Below are positions 32,383-44,759 of a stretch of DNA of 64,000 bases, piece after piece. The DNA is from Malania oleifera (taxonomy: Eukaryota; Streptophyta; Magnoliopsida; Santalales; Ximeniaceae): the NCBI RefSeq assembly GCF_029873635.1, contig NC_080423.1, forward strand, positions 108,517,087 through 108,581,086, given 5' to 3'. The notes under the pieces are model-generated. The model worked only from the letters and a program-made list of their open reading frames with translations. It made no database searches and had not been told where the DNA came from. The first letter of the stretch is position 1, and each line of letters starts with the position of its first letter. The translations under genes were made by a program, and so were the position numbers.

Positions 32383-34913
32383 TGTAGTAACCCAATAAAA
32401 AAATATTATTATTATTATTAAATTAAATTAATAATAAGATGGATATATAATATATAATATTATAATGGTTAAAGTAAGATAATTAAATAATAATATTAAT
32501 ATAATATGATTAAATATAAGTGAAATGCATTAAATGCATGAATGACATTTGAAAATAAGTTTAATATAATATATAAAAGTTAAAGTAGATATTATATATA
32601 TAATTATATTATAATAATGTTAGTGGTTAGTAGGGTTATGTAGGAAGCATGCAATCTGAGATTCAATTTTGAAATTGAATCTGCCAGCGTCTCTCATTTC
32701 TCTCTAGTGAGTTTTCTCTCTCCACGGCCACCTCTCTCGCTCTCTAAAATTTCTTGACGAATATGTGGTTGATTGGAAAATGAAAGATACCGTTGGATTC
32801 CTATCTTCGTAACCAATATTTCTACAGGAGTGAATTTATCGTAGGAGCAATGTAGGCATCACTCCTAGGGTAAGGTATACTCCCTCTTTTTTCCTTAATT
32901 TCTCCTTAAATCTTCAGCTAAATCAACGATCAAGCACCACCACGGGGTCCTAGTCTCGATCGTCGTCATTTTGGTCGAAGTAAATTTTCAGTTTAGGTTT
33001 CCTAAGCACCACTCTAAAGCGAGTGTATGATTTTGAGAAATAAGTAAATTGGTTATATTTGAGAGTTTAATTGTTTATTTGGAATTTATAGGCTTAGGAA
33101 ATGTTAAAATAGTATTTCATTTAAGGTTAATTTAATGAAACTATAATTTTTGATTAAGAATTCAGGTGAGTGCCACAAGTATCTTTTCAGGATCCTTGTT
33201 GGCATAGTTCAAGAATGGGTTCAAGAATACACCTAAGGGGGAATATATATTAAACCAAATTTTATGAATTAAACGGATAAATGGATTATGTTATGTATAT
33301 ATGTATATGTTTTTGTATGGGTTTAAAATGTTAACTGTTGAAATTATGATTTCTGTGTTTAGGATTATTTTATTAGATATGTATTAGTAAAATGGACTAA
33401 TGAAAGTGAAAGATTTTTCAGAATAATTGTGTAGGAAATTAAAGGTATACTTTCAGTATATGAATGATAAATGAAAGCTGGCTTATTTTACAAAAAATAT
33501 TTGAAATATATTACTAAATTGTGTAGCATGAGTAAAATGGAAATTTTGTGTTGAATTATGTTATATGTACGAAATGCGGATTATACAAGAAATGCAATGA
33601 GAATGAAAGTGTGTTATGAATTATACAGTAAGTGATTGTTAATTCAATCATGGATAAATGATGAACAGCTGAAAGGAGTTGTAGTAGCATAATAGCACAT
33701 ATCTTTGTAAACTAACTAATGAACAGCTGAAAGGAGCTGTAGTAGTAAAATAGCGTATATTTATGTAGACTAACTGATGTACAGTTGAAATGAGCTATAG
33801 TAATGAATGCGAAAAATGAAATGGAAAGAATGAAATGAAATGTGAATGAGATGGAAATGAAATGTGAAATGTGAACAATATAAAATAGGAAAAAGTCACG
33901 TAAAGTGAAATGTTACGAAATATCAAAGTTGAGAATATGAACAGATGACAAATACAAAATAAATGACAAACAGAGTAATGTATTATTGTGGTATAAGTAT
34001 TCATGCTAGTATGATATGTATTTATATGGGCGGGGCAAACTCTTCGACCGAGAGTTTGCTGAAAAATGCAAGTGCCCTAGTAGGTATCAAATGTAGTAGT
34101 AGGCTACATAACATATTAGGGCAGAAGAAAATTACTTGTATGGGCAGGTAAATTTTCTTATTCATAGGAGCCTTTGATGGTAAACCTTTGTATGAACTGT
34201 GTAAGTACGATATTACTTTTTCACCTAAGAGTTTACTGAATGAGGTAAGTGCCCTGATATGTTTCAGCTATGACCGTTGGTTGCCTAAAGTATCAGAGCA
34301 GAGGGGTGCTACTTGTATAAAAGGGTAATCACCTTAATCCTTAGGTATTCTTGTGGGCAAATGATAAATACATATACATATGTTATTTACAAACTTTATG
34401 TTGGTCACACGCTGATTTAATATGTTGTTTCTTCCCTCACTGAGATGTGTCTCACTCGAATACAAATTCATCTTCTTCAGGACTTTCACGTGATCAAGCT
34501 TAGAGAAGCTCGGGGTTGTTATAACATTTTTCGATATAGAAAGAAAAAATGTATAAACTTTGATGAAACATTTGGGATGTATAAGTTTTATGTTTTATGT
34601 TTTATATTTTAAGTCTTTTGAGTTGTGAATACTGGAAGTTGTAAATTATGTTTTTGGAGATATATATATATGTATACAGGTGGATGAATGGTTTATTTTA
34701 GAATATAGATAGATATAGAGAACTCTGGTAATATATTGTTGGATGATTATATTTATATTTTCCGCTGTGTAAATGATAATAGAATGTCAGGTATCAGATA
34801 AATGAATGGATGACGTGGCACCCAGGTCCCACCAGGCAAGTTCGGGGCCGCCACGAAGCACGGTTATTCAGGTATAACGTACCGGACCGGGTTTTCGGGT
34901 TCGGGGTGTTACA
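32383..34913 (+). repeat. Inverted LTR pair, right arm (2.53 kb, plus)
   Basis: Starts TGTAGTAACCC and ends TTCGGGGTGTTACA. It contains three tandem units of about 62 bp with ACAGCTGAAAGGAGYTGTAG (33663-33805), and two about 180-bp units with AGTGCCCT and TTGTATGGGC-like words (34040-34340). CTCACTGAGATGTGTCTCAC lies at 34436-34455. AGGAC at 34914-34918 matches AGGAT at 29367-29371 with one transition. Sequence after it is the interrupted outer LTR, not a primer site. Confidence 0.85.
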
Positions 34914-35846
34914 AGGACAATATAACGAACTCCTCAGGTCTCTCAACGTTATATTGTGAAATACACGAATAACCACACATCCTCAAACATATAAGTCTAT
35001 TCACCACAGTAATCACAATCGGTTTATTATGAAAAATTAATCTCATGCCACACAATTTAAGTGCTAACCATACTGTAATATACTGCTTGTAGAAAATATA
35101 CCATAATATGCTTGAATACATTATTCCTGAAAATAAGGATATGATCATCTCCACTATTTATAATAACTTAAGAATTCATATTTAAAAAAAAAAAACGGAG
35201 ATGATCAACCCTACTCACTTTAATCCTTTACAAAACCTATTTAATAACTCAACTAATAGTTTCAACCGTTCAAATCATTCAAAAAATCTCTTACTTTAAC
35301 CCTATAATCTTATACTTTCAATCAGTTCAAATTTAATAAAATGCTTATATAATCTATTCCCCTTAACTGTTCCTGAAAATATGTCTATTCCCCTCAGAAA
35401 ATGGAAACCTTAGCTTCCTTAACTTGCTGCGGGAAGTGAGCTGGTGAGCCGAGAGAGGAGAGAGAGACGATCGGGGAGCGAGAGCGGACTCTGGGGAGCC
35501 TTAGGAGTGAGAAAGACACGTGAGGGAAGAGAGAGAGAGAAAAAAAAAAAATCGAGCCTTAGGTTTTAGAGAGAGAGATTATGAAATTTCTAAAAAAAAT
35601 AACTTAACTTCTATTTATAGATATGCTACCCCACACAAAATCGTCGACAATTTGGCCCTATGGTCCTATTATATGCTCTCAGTAGTTATAACCATCGACG
35701 GTTTTCTTTGAGCCTCCTGAAATCGTTGAAGGTTTGGCATGTTCCAAACCCCTTTTCCTTCTTTTTCTTTTCTTTTCTTTTTATCTATTTCTCCTTTCTT
35801 TAATATATTTTTTTCTTTTATTTTCTGAATTCGAGTCCCTATAGTT
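34914..35846 (-). repeat. Long LTR (outer), 5' part, with downstream polypurine-like sequence
   Basis: Resumes the LTR interrupted at 29371. Minus-strand order: start TATAGGGACTCGAATTC at about 35846, T/A-rich stretch, degenerate CGTCGACGAT-like words (35640-35725), a TATA-like TATCTATAAATAG (about 35613-35625), GA/CT-rich leader, then the body. GAGGACTTTAAGAAGGT on the minus strand just outside (about 35848-35864) looks like the usual pre-LTR purine tract. Confidence 0.6.
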
Positions 35847-35889
35847 ACCTTCTTAAAGTCCTCATACAAACCTCCACTGTGGCTTACAT

Positions 35890-36554
35890 TGAACTGGTTT
35901 CCAATAACAAAATCCTCACCCCAACTAAACCAAATAGTTATTTTGAGCTTAGATAAATGGAAATTTCATATTTTTTGAGCAAATAATTAGAAGTATCTAA
36001 CATTTAAAGTTCTTTATTGTGTATGTCAATGCTAGAAAGACACTGTTGCAATAAAGAAACTTCTCCAAGTGTATCGATTTCATTTAATACCATGATGCTA
36101 TTATGTATAAGAGTTTCTCAAGTGTGCATGGTGCACCACCATCTATTAGTTATATCTGATGTCAAAGTCAAGAACTTCTACTTCAAAATTTTCGTAGTGC
36201 ATCTTTGGATGTGCAAAATCAAAAAATTCAGGACAGAAAACAGCAGTAAACGACATAATTCTTTTATTTATCTATCTCTCACCCTTTTTCTTTTGTACTA
36301 GTAAGGAACATGAACATCAAATCTTATCGTCACATAGACCGTATGTACCTAACAGTTGTCTTCTTTTAAGTCAATAATGCCAAGAAAATTTGAACTTTTC
36401 TGCAGATGCTATTCAAAACAATTTTAAAAAAGAAAAATTATCAAATGTCCTAATTTTTTCATACTCAGTTGGTCTCCATTCAGGATAAACGAGGAGAGTT
36501 GTATTAGATAGCTGACAGCTAACGTAAAATTTATCAAATCACTTTGATATAAAT
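35890..36554. other. No gene recognised
   Basis: AT-rich, apparently low-copy sequence. A 94-codon open frame at 36017-36301 has no recognisable motif. Confidence 0.45.
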
Positions 36555-39500
36555 CCTTACCGAATATTTGCTAGGACGACCTCTACGAGCGAGACATTGC
36601 ACTTGTACCACATAGGTTTAGCGAAAAGTGAGCGAGGGTGGGTTAGGTCGTCGCCTTGAAGCGACGCGCCGTGTATGGTGTCAAATATGCGAGAGTTCCT
36701 ACATCATTCTGGACGTGAGCAGGTAAAGACGTTAGATCTGGAAACTAATATTAGATTAGCAACTTGGAATATAGGGACATTTGCAGGTAAAAGCATGAAA
36801 ATTGTGAACATAATGATTAGAAGAAGAATTAATATAATTTGCCTTTAAGAAACTAAGTGGGTGAGGGAGAAAGTTAGAGAAATTGATAAATCAAGATTTA
36901 AACTTTAGTATACTGAAAAAGAAAAATAAAATAAAAAAAATGGAATAAGAATTTTTATAGACAAAAACTTAAAAGATAGCGTTGTTGATGTAAATAAAGT
37001 AGGGGATAGAATTATAAAACTCAATATGGTATTAAGACAAAAGATAATAAATATTATTAGTGTTTCTGCTCCTCAAGATGGCTTAATAGAAAATCTTAAG
37101 AGACAATTTTGGAAAGATATGGATAGTATTATGCAAGGCATACCAGAGACTGGGAAACTATTTATAGGAGATCTGAATAGACACATTGGAAGGAATAATA
37201 AAAGTTATGAGTTGATACATAGAGGATATAGATATAGAGACAAAAATGAGTCTGGGGAGATGATCTTAAGACTTTACTATGTCATATGATTTTAATATAA
37301 TGAATACTTACTTTAAGAAGAGAGAAGAACACTTAATAACCTTTAAAAGTAGACAAAATATAAGTCAAATAAATTTTTTTTTTAAACTAGGAGGGTAGAT
37401 AGTTTATCATGCAAGGATTGTAAAGTTATTTCAAGTGAAAGTCTAACCACACAACATAGAGTCTTAGCATTAGATATATGTATAAAAAAATAGAAGAAAA
37501 ATAATAAAATAAACCAGTGTAAGAGATTAGGTAGTGGAACCTAAAAAGAGAAAATATAATAAAATTTAAAGATAAAATTATCAAAGATGAGGACTGAACT
37601 ATAGAGGATGGGATAGATACAAATGCTCTTTGGAGTAGAATAGTGAACTCTATTAAAAAAATAGTAAAAGAGATTTTAGGTGAATCAATGGAAAGATTCT
37701 CGAATAGCAAAGAAAGTTGATGGTGGGATAAAGATGTACAAAAAGCCGTAACTACAAAAAGAATTTGGTATAAAACATGATAAAAATGTAGAAACGGAGA
37801 TAACTTTGAAAAGTATAAGGAGACGAGAAAAAATGTAAAAAAAATCGTTAGTGAAGTTAAATACAAATCATTTAATAATTTGTATGATAGATTAGATACA
37901 AAATAAAGGGAAAGAGATATATTTAAACTTGCTAAAGCTAAAAAAAGAAAAAGTAAGAACTTAGGAAATGTAAAATGTATAAAAAGTAAGGTTGATATTG
38001 TCTTGATTAAGGACGACAACATCAAAAAAAGATGGCGAAGTTACTTTAGTAAGTTATTTAATGAAAACCAAATAGAAAGCTTAAACTTAAAATTGTCAAA
38101 TGAGGAAAAGACTAAAAAAAATGAAATTTATTTGCAAAATTAGAGTTAACGATGTTAAGTTTGCACTAAAAACGATGAAAAATAGGAAAGCTATAGGACC
38201 AGATAACATCCCAATTGAAGTCTGGAAATGCTTAGATGATATCGGAATTATATGGCTAACTAATTTATTTAATACAATTATAAAAACTAAGAAAATGTCA
38301 TATGAATGGAGGAAAAACACTTTAATACCTATATACAAAAATAAATGAGATCTTCAACATTGTAATAACTATTATGGAATTAAACTTATGAGTCATACAA
38401 TGAAACTATGGAAAAGGGCAGTAGAACAAAGATTATGGTTAGAAACGAAAGTTTCAGAAAATCAATTTAGTTTTATGCCTGTGAGATCTACCACAGAAGC
38501 TATATATCTTTTAAGAAGATTAATGGAAAAGTTTAGGGAAAAGATGAGGGACTTGCATATGATATTTATTGACTTGGAGAAAGCATATGACAAAATACTT
38601 AAGAAATTTCTATGGTGGGTTTTAGAAAAAAAAAAAAAAAGTGTATGTAGTAGGTATACTGATGTCATTAAAGATATGTACGATGGACTAATAACTAGTG
38701 TAAGGATTATAGATGGAGAACTAGAGAATTTCCAATCACCATAGATGTACATCAAGGATCTGCTTTGAGTTCTTATCTTTTTACTTTAGTAATAGACCAA
38801 CTGACTAAGAGTATTCAAAAGGAGGTTCCATGGTATATGTTATTTGCAGATGATATTGTATTAATTGATGAAACTAGGGACAGAGTAGAGACTGAGTTAG
38901 AATTATGGAAAGAAGCTTTAGAATCTAGAGGTCTTAGGATAAGTAGAAATAAGACATAATATATGAAATGTAATTTTAGTAATGATAAGAGGAATATTAG
39001 AAATAAAGTTACACTTGATGATAAAGAAATAAATAACACTTGTAAATTTCAATACCTTGGATCTATTATGCAAGTTGAAGTAGAAATTGAAGATGATGTA
39101 ATGTATAGAAATAAAGCAGGTTAAGTAAAATGGAGAAGTGCTTCAAGTGTGCTTTGTGATCATAGAATACCCTTAAAATTAAAAATGAAGTTTTATAGGA
39201 CAGCTATAAGATCAGCTATGCTATATGGATCAGAATGTTGGATGATGAAAAAACAGAATATCCAAAAAGTAAAAGTTGCCGAGATGAGAATATTTCAATG
39301 GATGTGGTATAACATTGAAAGATAAATTAAGGAATAAATATATTCGCGGTAAGTTAGGTATAACTCCTATAGAAGATAAGATAAGGAAGGGACGACTCAG
39401 ATAGTATGGACACTTACAACATATGCCACATAGTGCACCAGTGAGGAAAAGTTGAGTTAGTTACTGTGGGGGGCAGTAGAAGGGGTAGGGGTAAACATAA

Positions 39501-39645
39501 AATAACTTGAGAGGAGATAGTGAGTAAGGATTTAATATCTCTGAATCTGTCAAAAGAAATGATCCATGATCGCATAAATTGACAGAAAATGATTCATATA
39601 ACCGACCTCACCTAGTGGGAAGGCTTGGTTTTGTTGTTCTTGTTG
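36555..39645 (+). mobile_element. Near full-length RTE-type LINE, decayed
   Basis: The 5' region contains GGTCGTCGCCTTGAAGCGAC and CGCGCCGTGTATGG, typical of plant RTE elements. The protein follows in broken frames. The endonuclease begins RLATWNIGTF (about 36751), then ICL-ETKWV and LFIGDLNRHIGRN (about 37160). RT pieces are GPDNIPIEVWKCL (about 38200), FMPVRSTTEAIYLLRRLMEK (about 38473), DLEKAYDKI and YMLFADDIVLIDE (about 38835), the catalytic FADD. The C-terminal part has GRGKHKIT-like sequence. The 3' tail is GGCTTGGTTTTGTTGTTCTTG. Stops and A-run frameshifts make it inactive. It copies itself by nicking DNA and reverse transcribing on site. Confidence 0.9.
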
Positions 39646-39983
39646 TTGATCAAAAGCAAGAGTTAAATTTATAAATGGTATAGGATGTTGCATTCTATAG
39701 TGATCCAGTCTTTTTTTTAAAAAAAAATTTTCAATTTTATGCATCATTAACATTTTATTTTTCTTTATTTTTTAATCATAATAGAATTTTTTAAAAAACT
39801 TTCAGTAGTAGTTGATATTAAGAGAACTTACATTGGAAAATGAATTTTCTTTCTTACTTTTTCCTTTCCTTTTTCTAAAGGAAGCCCTTGTCCAATCATA
39901 CCCATATGCCCTATTTGGAACTCAAAAAATATAAGGAAAAGGAGAGGAAAACATAAAGTAATACAATTTTTTATGTTTGGTCG
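39646..39983. other. AT-rich spacer, possible foldback arm
   Basis: TGCCCTATTTGGAACTC (about 39908) and the purine-rich AAGGAAAAGGAGAGGAAAAC resemble the reverse complement of sequence at about 43430-43500 (GGGTGTTTGGATAAGG on the minus strand). The hAT element may have landed in a small MITE. Confidence 0.35.
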
Positions 39984-39991
39984 AAGGAAAG

Positions 39992-40140
39992 CAGTGTTTC
40001 AAAAGGTGTTTTCAAGGCGCGTCTTGAGGAGTTTTAGGCCAAAAATGCACCAAGGCATATGTGTAAAGGTGTACGCCTTTGCCAAAAAAGCGTACCCCTT
40101 AGACAAAAAACCACGCTTTTGTACGCCTCAGAGCTTCTTC

Positions 40141-40180
<40 letters not shown>

Positions 40181-43100
40181 GACTAGACGAAGCCTCGACA
40201 AAGCTCAACAAAGCCATCTCTCTCTCTCTCTCTCTCTCAATCGAAGTCTTTGCTTTCTATTTCGAAGACTAGACGAAGCCTCAACGAAGCTCAACAAAGC
40301 CATCTCTCTCTCTCTCTTTTTCAAAGTCTCTGCCCTACGGGTCTGAGGTTCTTCTCTCTTGTCTCTGAGGTTTTTGTTTTAGATTTAATTGCTTAAATCT
40401 TGTTGCGCCTACTGAAATTTGTCTGAAGCTGATTCCAAGGAGCAAAAAAAGGATCTATCACAAGGTTTAAACATTTGGCTGGTACAAGGAATGGAATGAA
40501 TCCTTGCTCAAAAGTCCCTCAAAGTGTGAGTGATAAGTGCAAGATTGCTCTTGAAAAATTCCGAGAAAAGAAGGTTAAAAGAAATGAACTTCTTAAAGAG
40601 ATTAGGCATAGTCCAAAAGAAAGGAGTCAGAGTGCTAGGTCTAATGTTGGAGATTTTGAGTAACAAAATAGTGGGAGTGGCCATACTCCTAGGGCTAGAG
40701 GTCCAATGGATAAGTTTTCATTTTCACAGACCAAACAATCCACTCTCAACTCAAAATGGAAGAAGGAAGAAAGAAACGAACAGTGTAGGAAAGTTGGTCT
40801 TTGTGTTTTTAATAATGTTTTACCGTTTAATTTGATGGATGACGTATATTAGCATGTTATGGTGGATGGAATTGCTAATTATGGGTCAGGTTTCAAGCCT
40901 CCATCTATGCATGAGATTAGGATGTGGATCCTTAAAGATGAAGTGAAAGACATTGATGGCATGTTGAAAGATCACAAAACAACTTGGAAGGAATATGGAT
41001 GTTCTATCATGGTTGATAGATGGACTAATGGGTGTTCAAGAGTCTTGATTAATTTCCTTGTAAATAGTCCTATTGGTACATGGTTTTTAAAATCCATTGA
41101 TGCTTCTACTTCTATAAAAAAAAAATGGCGATTTGATGTTTAAGTATATGGATGAGGTGGTTGAGGAAGTTGGTGAGAATGTTATGCATATGATAACTGA
41201 TAATGCGAAGAACATGATAAATGGTGGAAAAAAGCTTATGGAAAAGAGGGAGAAGCTATATTGGACTCCATGTGTTGCACATTGTTTGGATCTTATGTTG
41301 GAAGATATTGCAAAATTGAAGATCCATGCAAGCATAATCCTAAAGGCTAAGCAAATTGTGAAATTTATTTATAATCATTCCTATGTACTTACAAAGATGA
41401 GGAAGCATTTCACCAACAACAAAGAACTCATCCGCCCTGTAGTGACACGCTTTGCTATTGCATTTTTGACACTTCAAAGCATTTACAAACAAAAGCGAGG
41501 CCTTCAATCTATGTTCTCTTCAGAGATGTGGTACACTTCTACATATGCAAAAATGCATGAAGGTATAAGGAGTCGCTCAATAGTTTTATTTGACCAACAT
41601 TTTTGGCCTCATGTAGCGTATGTTATCAAGAGTGTTGTCCCTCTTGTGTGTGTTCTAAGAGAAGTATATTCTGATGAAAGACCAGGTGTGTGATTTCTCT
41701 ATGAGATGATGGATTCGGCGAAGGAAAAAATTGCTGCAAATTTTTCTAGAAATGAGAAGAAGTATGGACCCATTTGAAGCAAAATAGAAGATAGATGGAC
41801 TCCACAACTTCATCACTCTTTACATGCTTCTGGATATTATTTAAATCCTCAATTGCATTATAAGGACAACTTCTTTGATTGTGAAGAAGTGAAGCAAGGA
41901 TTATTTGAATACATGGATAGAATGTTGACAATATGAGGAGAGGCTAGCTGCAAACATACAATTGGATTTGTTTAATAATGCACAAGGGCATTTTAGGTCT
42001 CAAGTGGCTGTTGACTCCAAAATGTTGAGAAGCCTAAGTAAAAATTAGTTAATTAGTGATACTCTATCCTAACATGTTTTTTTTTTCTTTTGTAGCTGAT
42101 TGGTGGAAGCGTTTTGGGACAAAGACCCCAAAATTGATGAAGCTTTCTATTCGTATTCTTAGCCTGACATGTAGTGCTAGTGGATGTAAGAGGAATTGGA
42201 ACACATTTGAGCAAATTCTTAGTTCTTAGTTCTTAGTTCTTAGTTCTTACAAATGTCATGTTATTATGGTTTCACTCAAATATTAAAATATCTTCTAATA
42301 TCTAAAACTTTAAATGACTTAAACTCAATTTGTATATTCATACGAAAAAGAGGAATAGATTAGAACACAAGAGATTAAATGCTTTAGTTTACATCAAGTA
42401 CAAAACCAAACTAAGGGAGAGAGCTATAAGAAAAAGACAAAATTATGATCCAATATTGGTGCCAAAGGTGGCTTTAGATGATGAATGGATCACAGAGAGA
42501 AAAGAACCTATTCTCCCAATAGATGCTTCTTGGGTTGATGATGAAAATCTCCTAGATGTTGATGCTATTAAAGCTTTGCCCGTGGTACCTCCTGAAAAAG
42601 ATGATGCTCAAGCCACAGAAGCTTCTTGTGGCTCGCATTCTAATCTTCCTAGCAAAAGGAAGATTAGTAATTATTGTGAGAACTTGAGTGCATACATATT
42701 AATAGTCATTTTTGAATCTAATAATTTATAATTCTACATTTCTCCTAACTCCTAACCTTTAGCTTGATTAAATATGTAGGCACTCAAGACAAAGGCAAGC
42801 GGCCAACATTGGGCACAATTGAGGAAGACGATGATGTTGAAGTGGGAAAGGAATTTATTAGTAGAAGAACTCCTATTATAGATGATTTTGATGAAGATTA
42901 GGATTTTGATGAATATCTTGATAGTTCCCTCTTAACTTTGTTGATTAAGATTTAGATTCTTACAAATTAGAATCTTGGATGATTAGACATTGTGATGTTG
43001 TATTTTGTCTTTTTCTCTTCTTTTTGTAAACTTATGGGCTTATTTTTAACATGCATTGTTTGAATTTGTTAGCTAAAATTGGCCTATATGATACCAAAGA

Positions 43101-43272
43101 ATTATTTTTTATTTATTCATTTCTCCATTTTTCTAACAATTTCTCATTTTTATGCTATATATAAATTTTTTTATTTATTAATTATATTAAAAAATACAAT
43201 CCCAAAAAGCTTACGCCTCGCCTGGCAGAGGGTAAAACTCCTTGCCTTATGCCTTCACCTTTTATAGCACTA
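39992..43272 (+). mobile_element. hAT transposon (3.28 kb) with perfect 8-bp target duplication
   Basis: The left end CAGTGTTTCAAAAGGTG and the right end (minus strand) TAGTGCTATAAAAGGTG form short imperfect terminal inverted repeats. GGCG/CGCC-rich subterminal words follow. AAGGAAAG flanks both ends exactly (39984-39991 and 43273-43280), the 8-bp duplication expected for hAT. It encodes a DUF659/hAT-dimerisation transposase. CT microsatellites (40138-40178, 40218-40237, 40302-40318) precede the coding part. Confidence 0.93.
40463..42900 (+). pseudogene. hAT transposase (DUF659 and dimerisation domains), broken
   Basis: Starts inside a partial BED zinc finger (RFKHLAGTRNGMNPCSKVP); the finger's cysteine pair is missing upstream. 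The DUF659 part reads GPMDKFSFSQTKQSTLNSKW, MVDGIANYGSGFKPPSMHEI, YGCSIMVDRWTNGCSRVLIN and MITDNAKNMINGGKKLMEKR, with WTPCVAHCLDLMLEDIAKL. LRPVVTRFA-like and DSAKEKIA segments follow, then YGPI-stop and RWTPQLHHSLHASGYYLNPQ. The dimerisation part is RILSLTCSASGCKRNWNTFE, then TKKRNRLEHKRLNALVYIKY. Breaks: TAA near 40661, TAG near 40850, A-run shift near 41120, TGA near 41691, others. CTTTTGTAG near 42095 could be a real intron acceptor. TTAGTTC is repeated five times at about 42216-42250. It would bind TIRs and cut DNA; here inactive. Confidence 0.9.
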
Positions 43273-43280
43273 AAGGAAAG

Positions 43281-44109
43281 TACAAAAGAAATAAAAAATA
43301 AAAAACATAACAAATTAATGAACAAAAATTTGATTTTGTATGCCGAGTTTAATTTTTCTTCATATTTAATCATATTAAAATAAATTTTTATTGCTAGTAG
43401 TATTTGAATAGAGAAAAAATACAATAGAAAATATTTCCTTCTCATTTTTATTTCCTTTCCTTTCCTTTCCTCCACCAAAATCCTTATCCAAACACCCATT
43501 AGTGTTTTGAAGATTTTAATTCTAGAGCCATGGAGCACAATAGTCATGCTATTATAAGCAGGTCGGCTCTTCATTAAGGCCATTGAAGTGCTTGCCTAGG
43601 GCCTCAAAAATTTTAGAGCCCCTAAATTTTTATTTTTTTAATATAATAATGTCAATACTCAGTACCCCTGCACACAATAAAGCCTATGTGCCTATATAGA
43701 CCCGCGCATGGCCTCTCTCTCTCTCTAGCCCCTGAAATTTAATTTAGCTATGAATTCGCGTGAGTGGAGTACACATACAATGCAACTAAAATTACTTGAT
43801 GTACCTAAAAAAATTAATTTTAAATAAAAATAAAAATTAAATAAAATATTAAGGACCTAAATAACCGCTCCGAGGTATAAGCACATTGGTTCCCCACTTT
43901 GTGTTGGAACCAATGGAGTCGTAGCCCTCCAGACATAGGTTTTTATATGTGTAGATAAGCCACTCTTCCTCGTGTCTCTTTTCTAATGTGAGACACCGTA
44001 AGCGGAACTTCAAACGCTATGATTATATCGTATGAAGAAATTATAATTGAGATATCGCCACAGAAAATTATGTAATAGAAGCACAATTGTCAGACAAACA
44101 AGATCGATG
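43281..44109. other. No gene recognised downstream of SEC61G
   Basis: AT-rich, with a motif GGGCCTCAAAAATTTTAGAGCCCC (43600-43623; the core AAAATTTTAGAGCCCC is given as the marker). Nothing coding is seen. The part nearest 44110 may hold the SEC61G 3' end; no canonical AATAAA was found there on the minus strand. Confidence 0.5.
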
Positions 44110-44215
44110 ATCATTGATATCACTATATTCATCGTACAAGCCAAACAGGTCCATCATTATCAAGCAAAGAGAGCATAAAAAATCCTCAAAAACACATCAG
44201 CATCGCAAACAGTAC

Positions 44216-44566
44216 CTAGCCAGACCCGACGATGATGTTGTTGATGGGAATGAAAATCAGCTTCACAAAAAACCCAACGAATCCCATCACCACGAAGCCG
44301 ATCGCGGTGCGAAACGCCACCTTCGTGAACTCTACACCACAGCAATCAATTTCAGAATCGAAAACCAACCAATCCGCATTAATTTAACAAACAAAACACC
44401 TCCGAAACCAGATCCATAAAGATCGAATTGAAAAAAACAAAAAGCACAAATCGGAGCGAACAGAGTACGCACCCTTGCGATCGGGCTTGTGGCACCTCTT
44501 GACGAGGCGAGCGCTGTCCTTGGCGAACTCTCTCAAGGGATCGACGACGGAGTCTAGGGCATCCAT
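44216..44566 (-). CDS. SEC61G: SEC61 gamma subunit (protein translocon), two exons, intact
   Basis: Exon 1 is 44473-44566 (94 nt) and exon 2 is 44216-44331 (116 nt). The 141-bp intron has GTGCGT at the donor and GTGTAG at the acceptor, and the splice divides a glutamate codon. The product is 69 aa, the usual plant length. It starts [18 protein letters not shown], with [14 protein letters not shown] as the cytosolic basic part. A single membrane helix follows (about residues 41-60, [19 protein letters not shown]), then a short lumenal end [11 protein letters not shown]61G clamps the SEC61 alpha channel and is needed to move proteins into or across the ER membrane. No frameshift or stop interrupts it, and the intron argues against a retrocopy. 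It is the only intact gene seen, amid transposons. Confidence 0.95.
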
Positions 44567-44597
44567 TCGATGACGGAAGAGAAAGATCCGAAGTGCG

Positions 44598-44637
<40 letters not shown>

Positions 44638-44700
44638 ATGTAACTATGTAAGACTTCTCTACAGCCTCGTTTACGCTCCAGTTACCCTTCGCTGACCGGA
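44567..44700 (-). promoter_or_regulatory. SEC61G upstream region with CT-rich leader
   Basis: On the minus strand a (CT)n run (44602-44634) lies 36 bp ahead of the start codon, within the likely 5' leader. Pyrimidine patches at this place are common in housekeeping plant promoters. No clear TATA box was found. This microsatellite is also a likely length-polymorphic site. Confidence 0.6.
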
Positions 44701-44759
44701 CTCAACTGGGACTTCTTCGAGTCGAAGTCGGGTAAAAGAAGTGTGAAATTACTGATTTA

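Noticed and set aside
37426..38025. 199-codon minus-strand open frame
   Set aside because: It is the antisense of the RTE LINE coding region; hydrophobic composition comes from AT-rich antisense codons and the + strand shows the real RT/endonuclease motifs.
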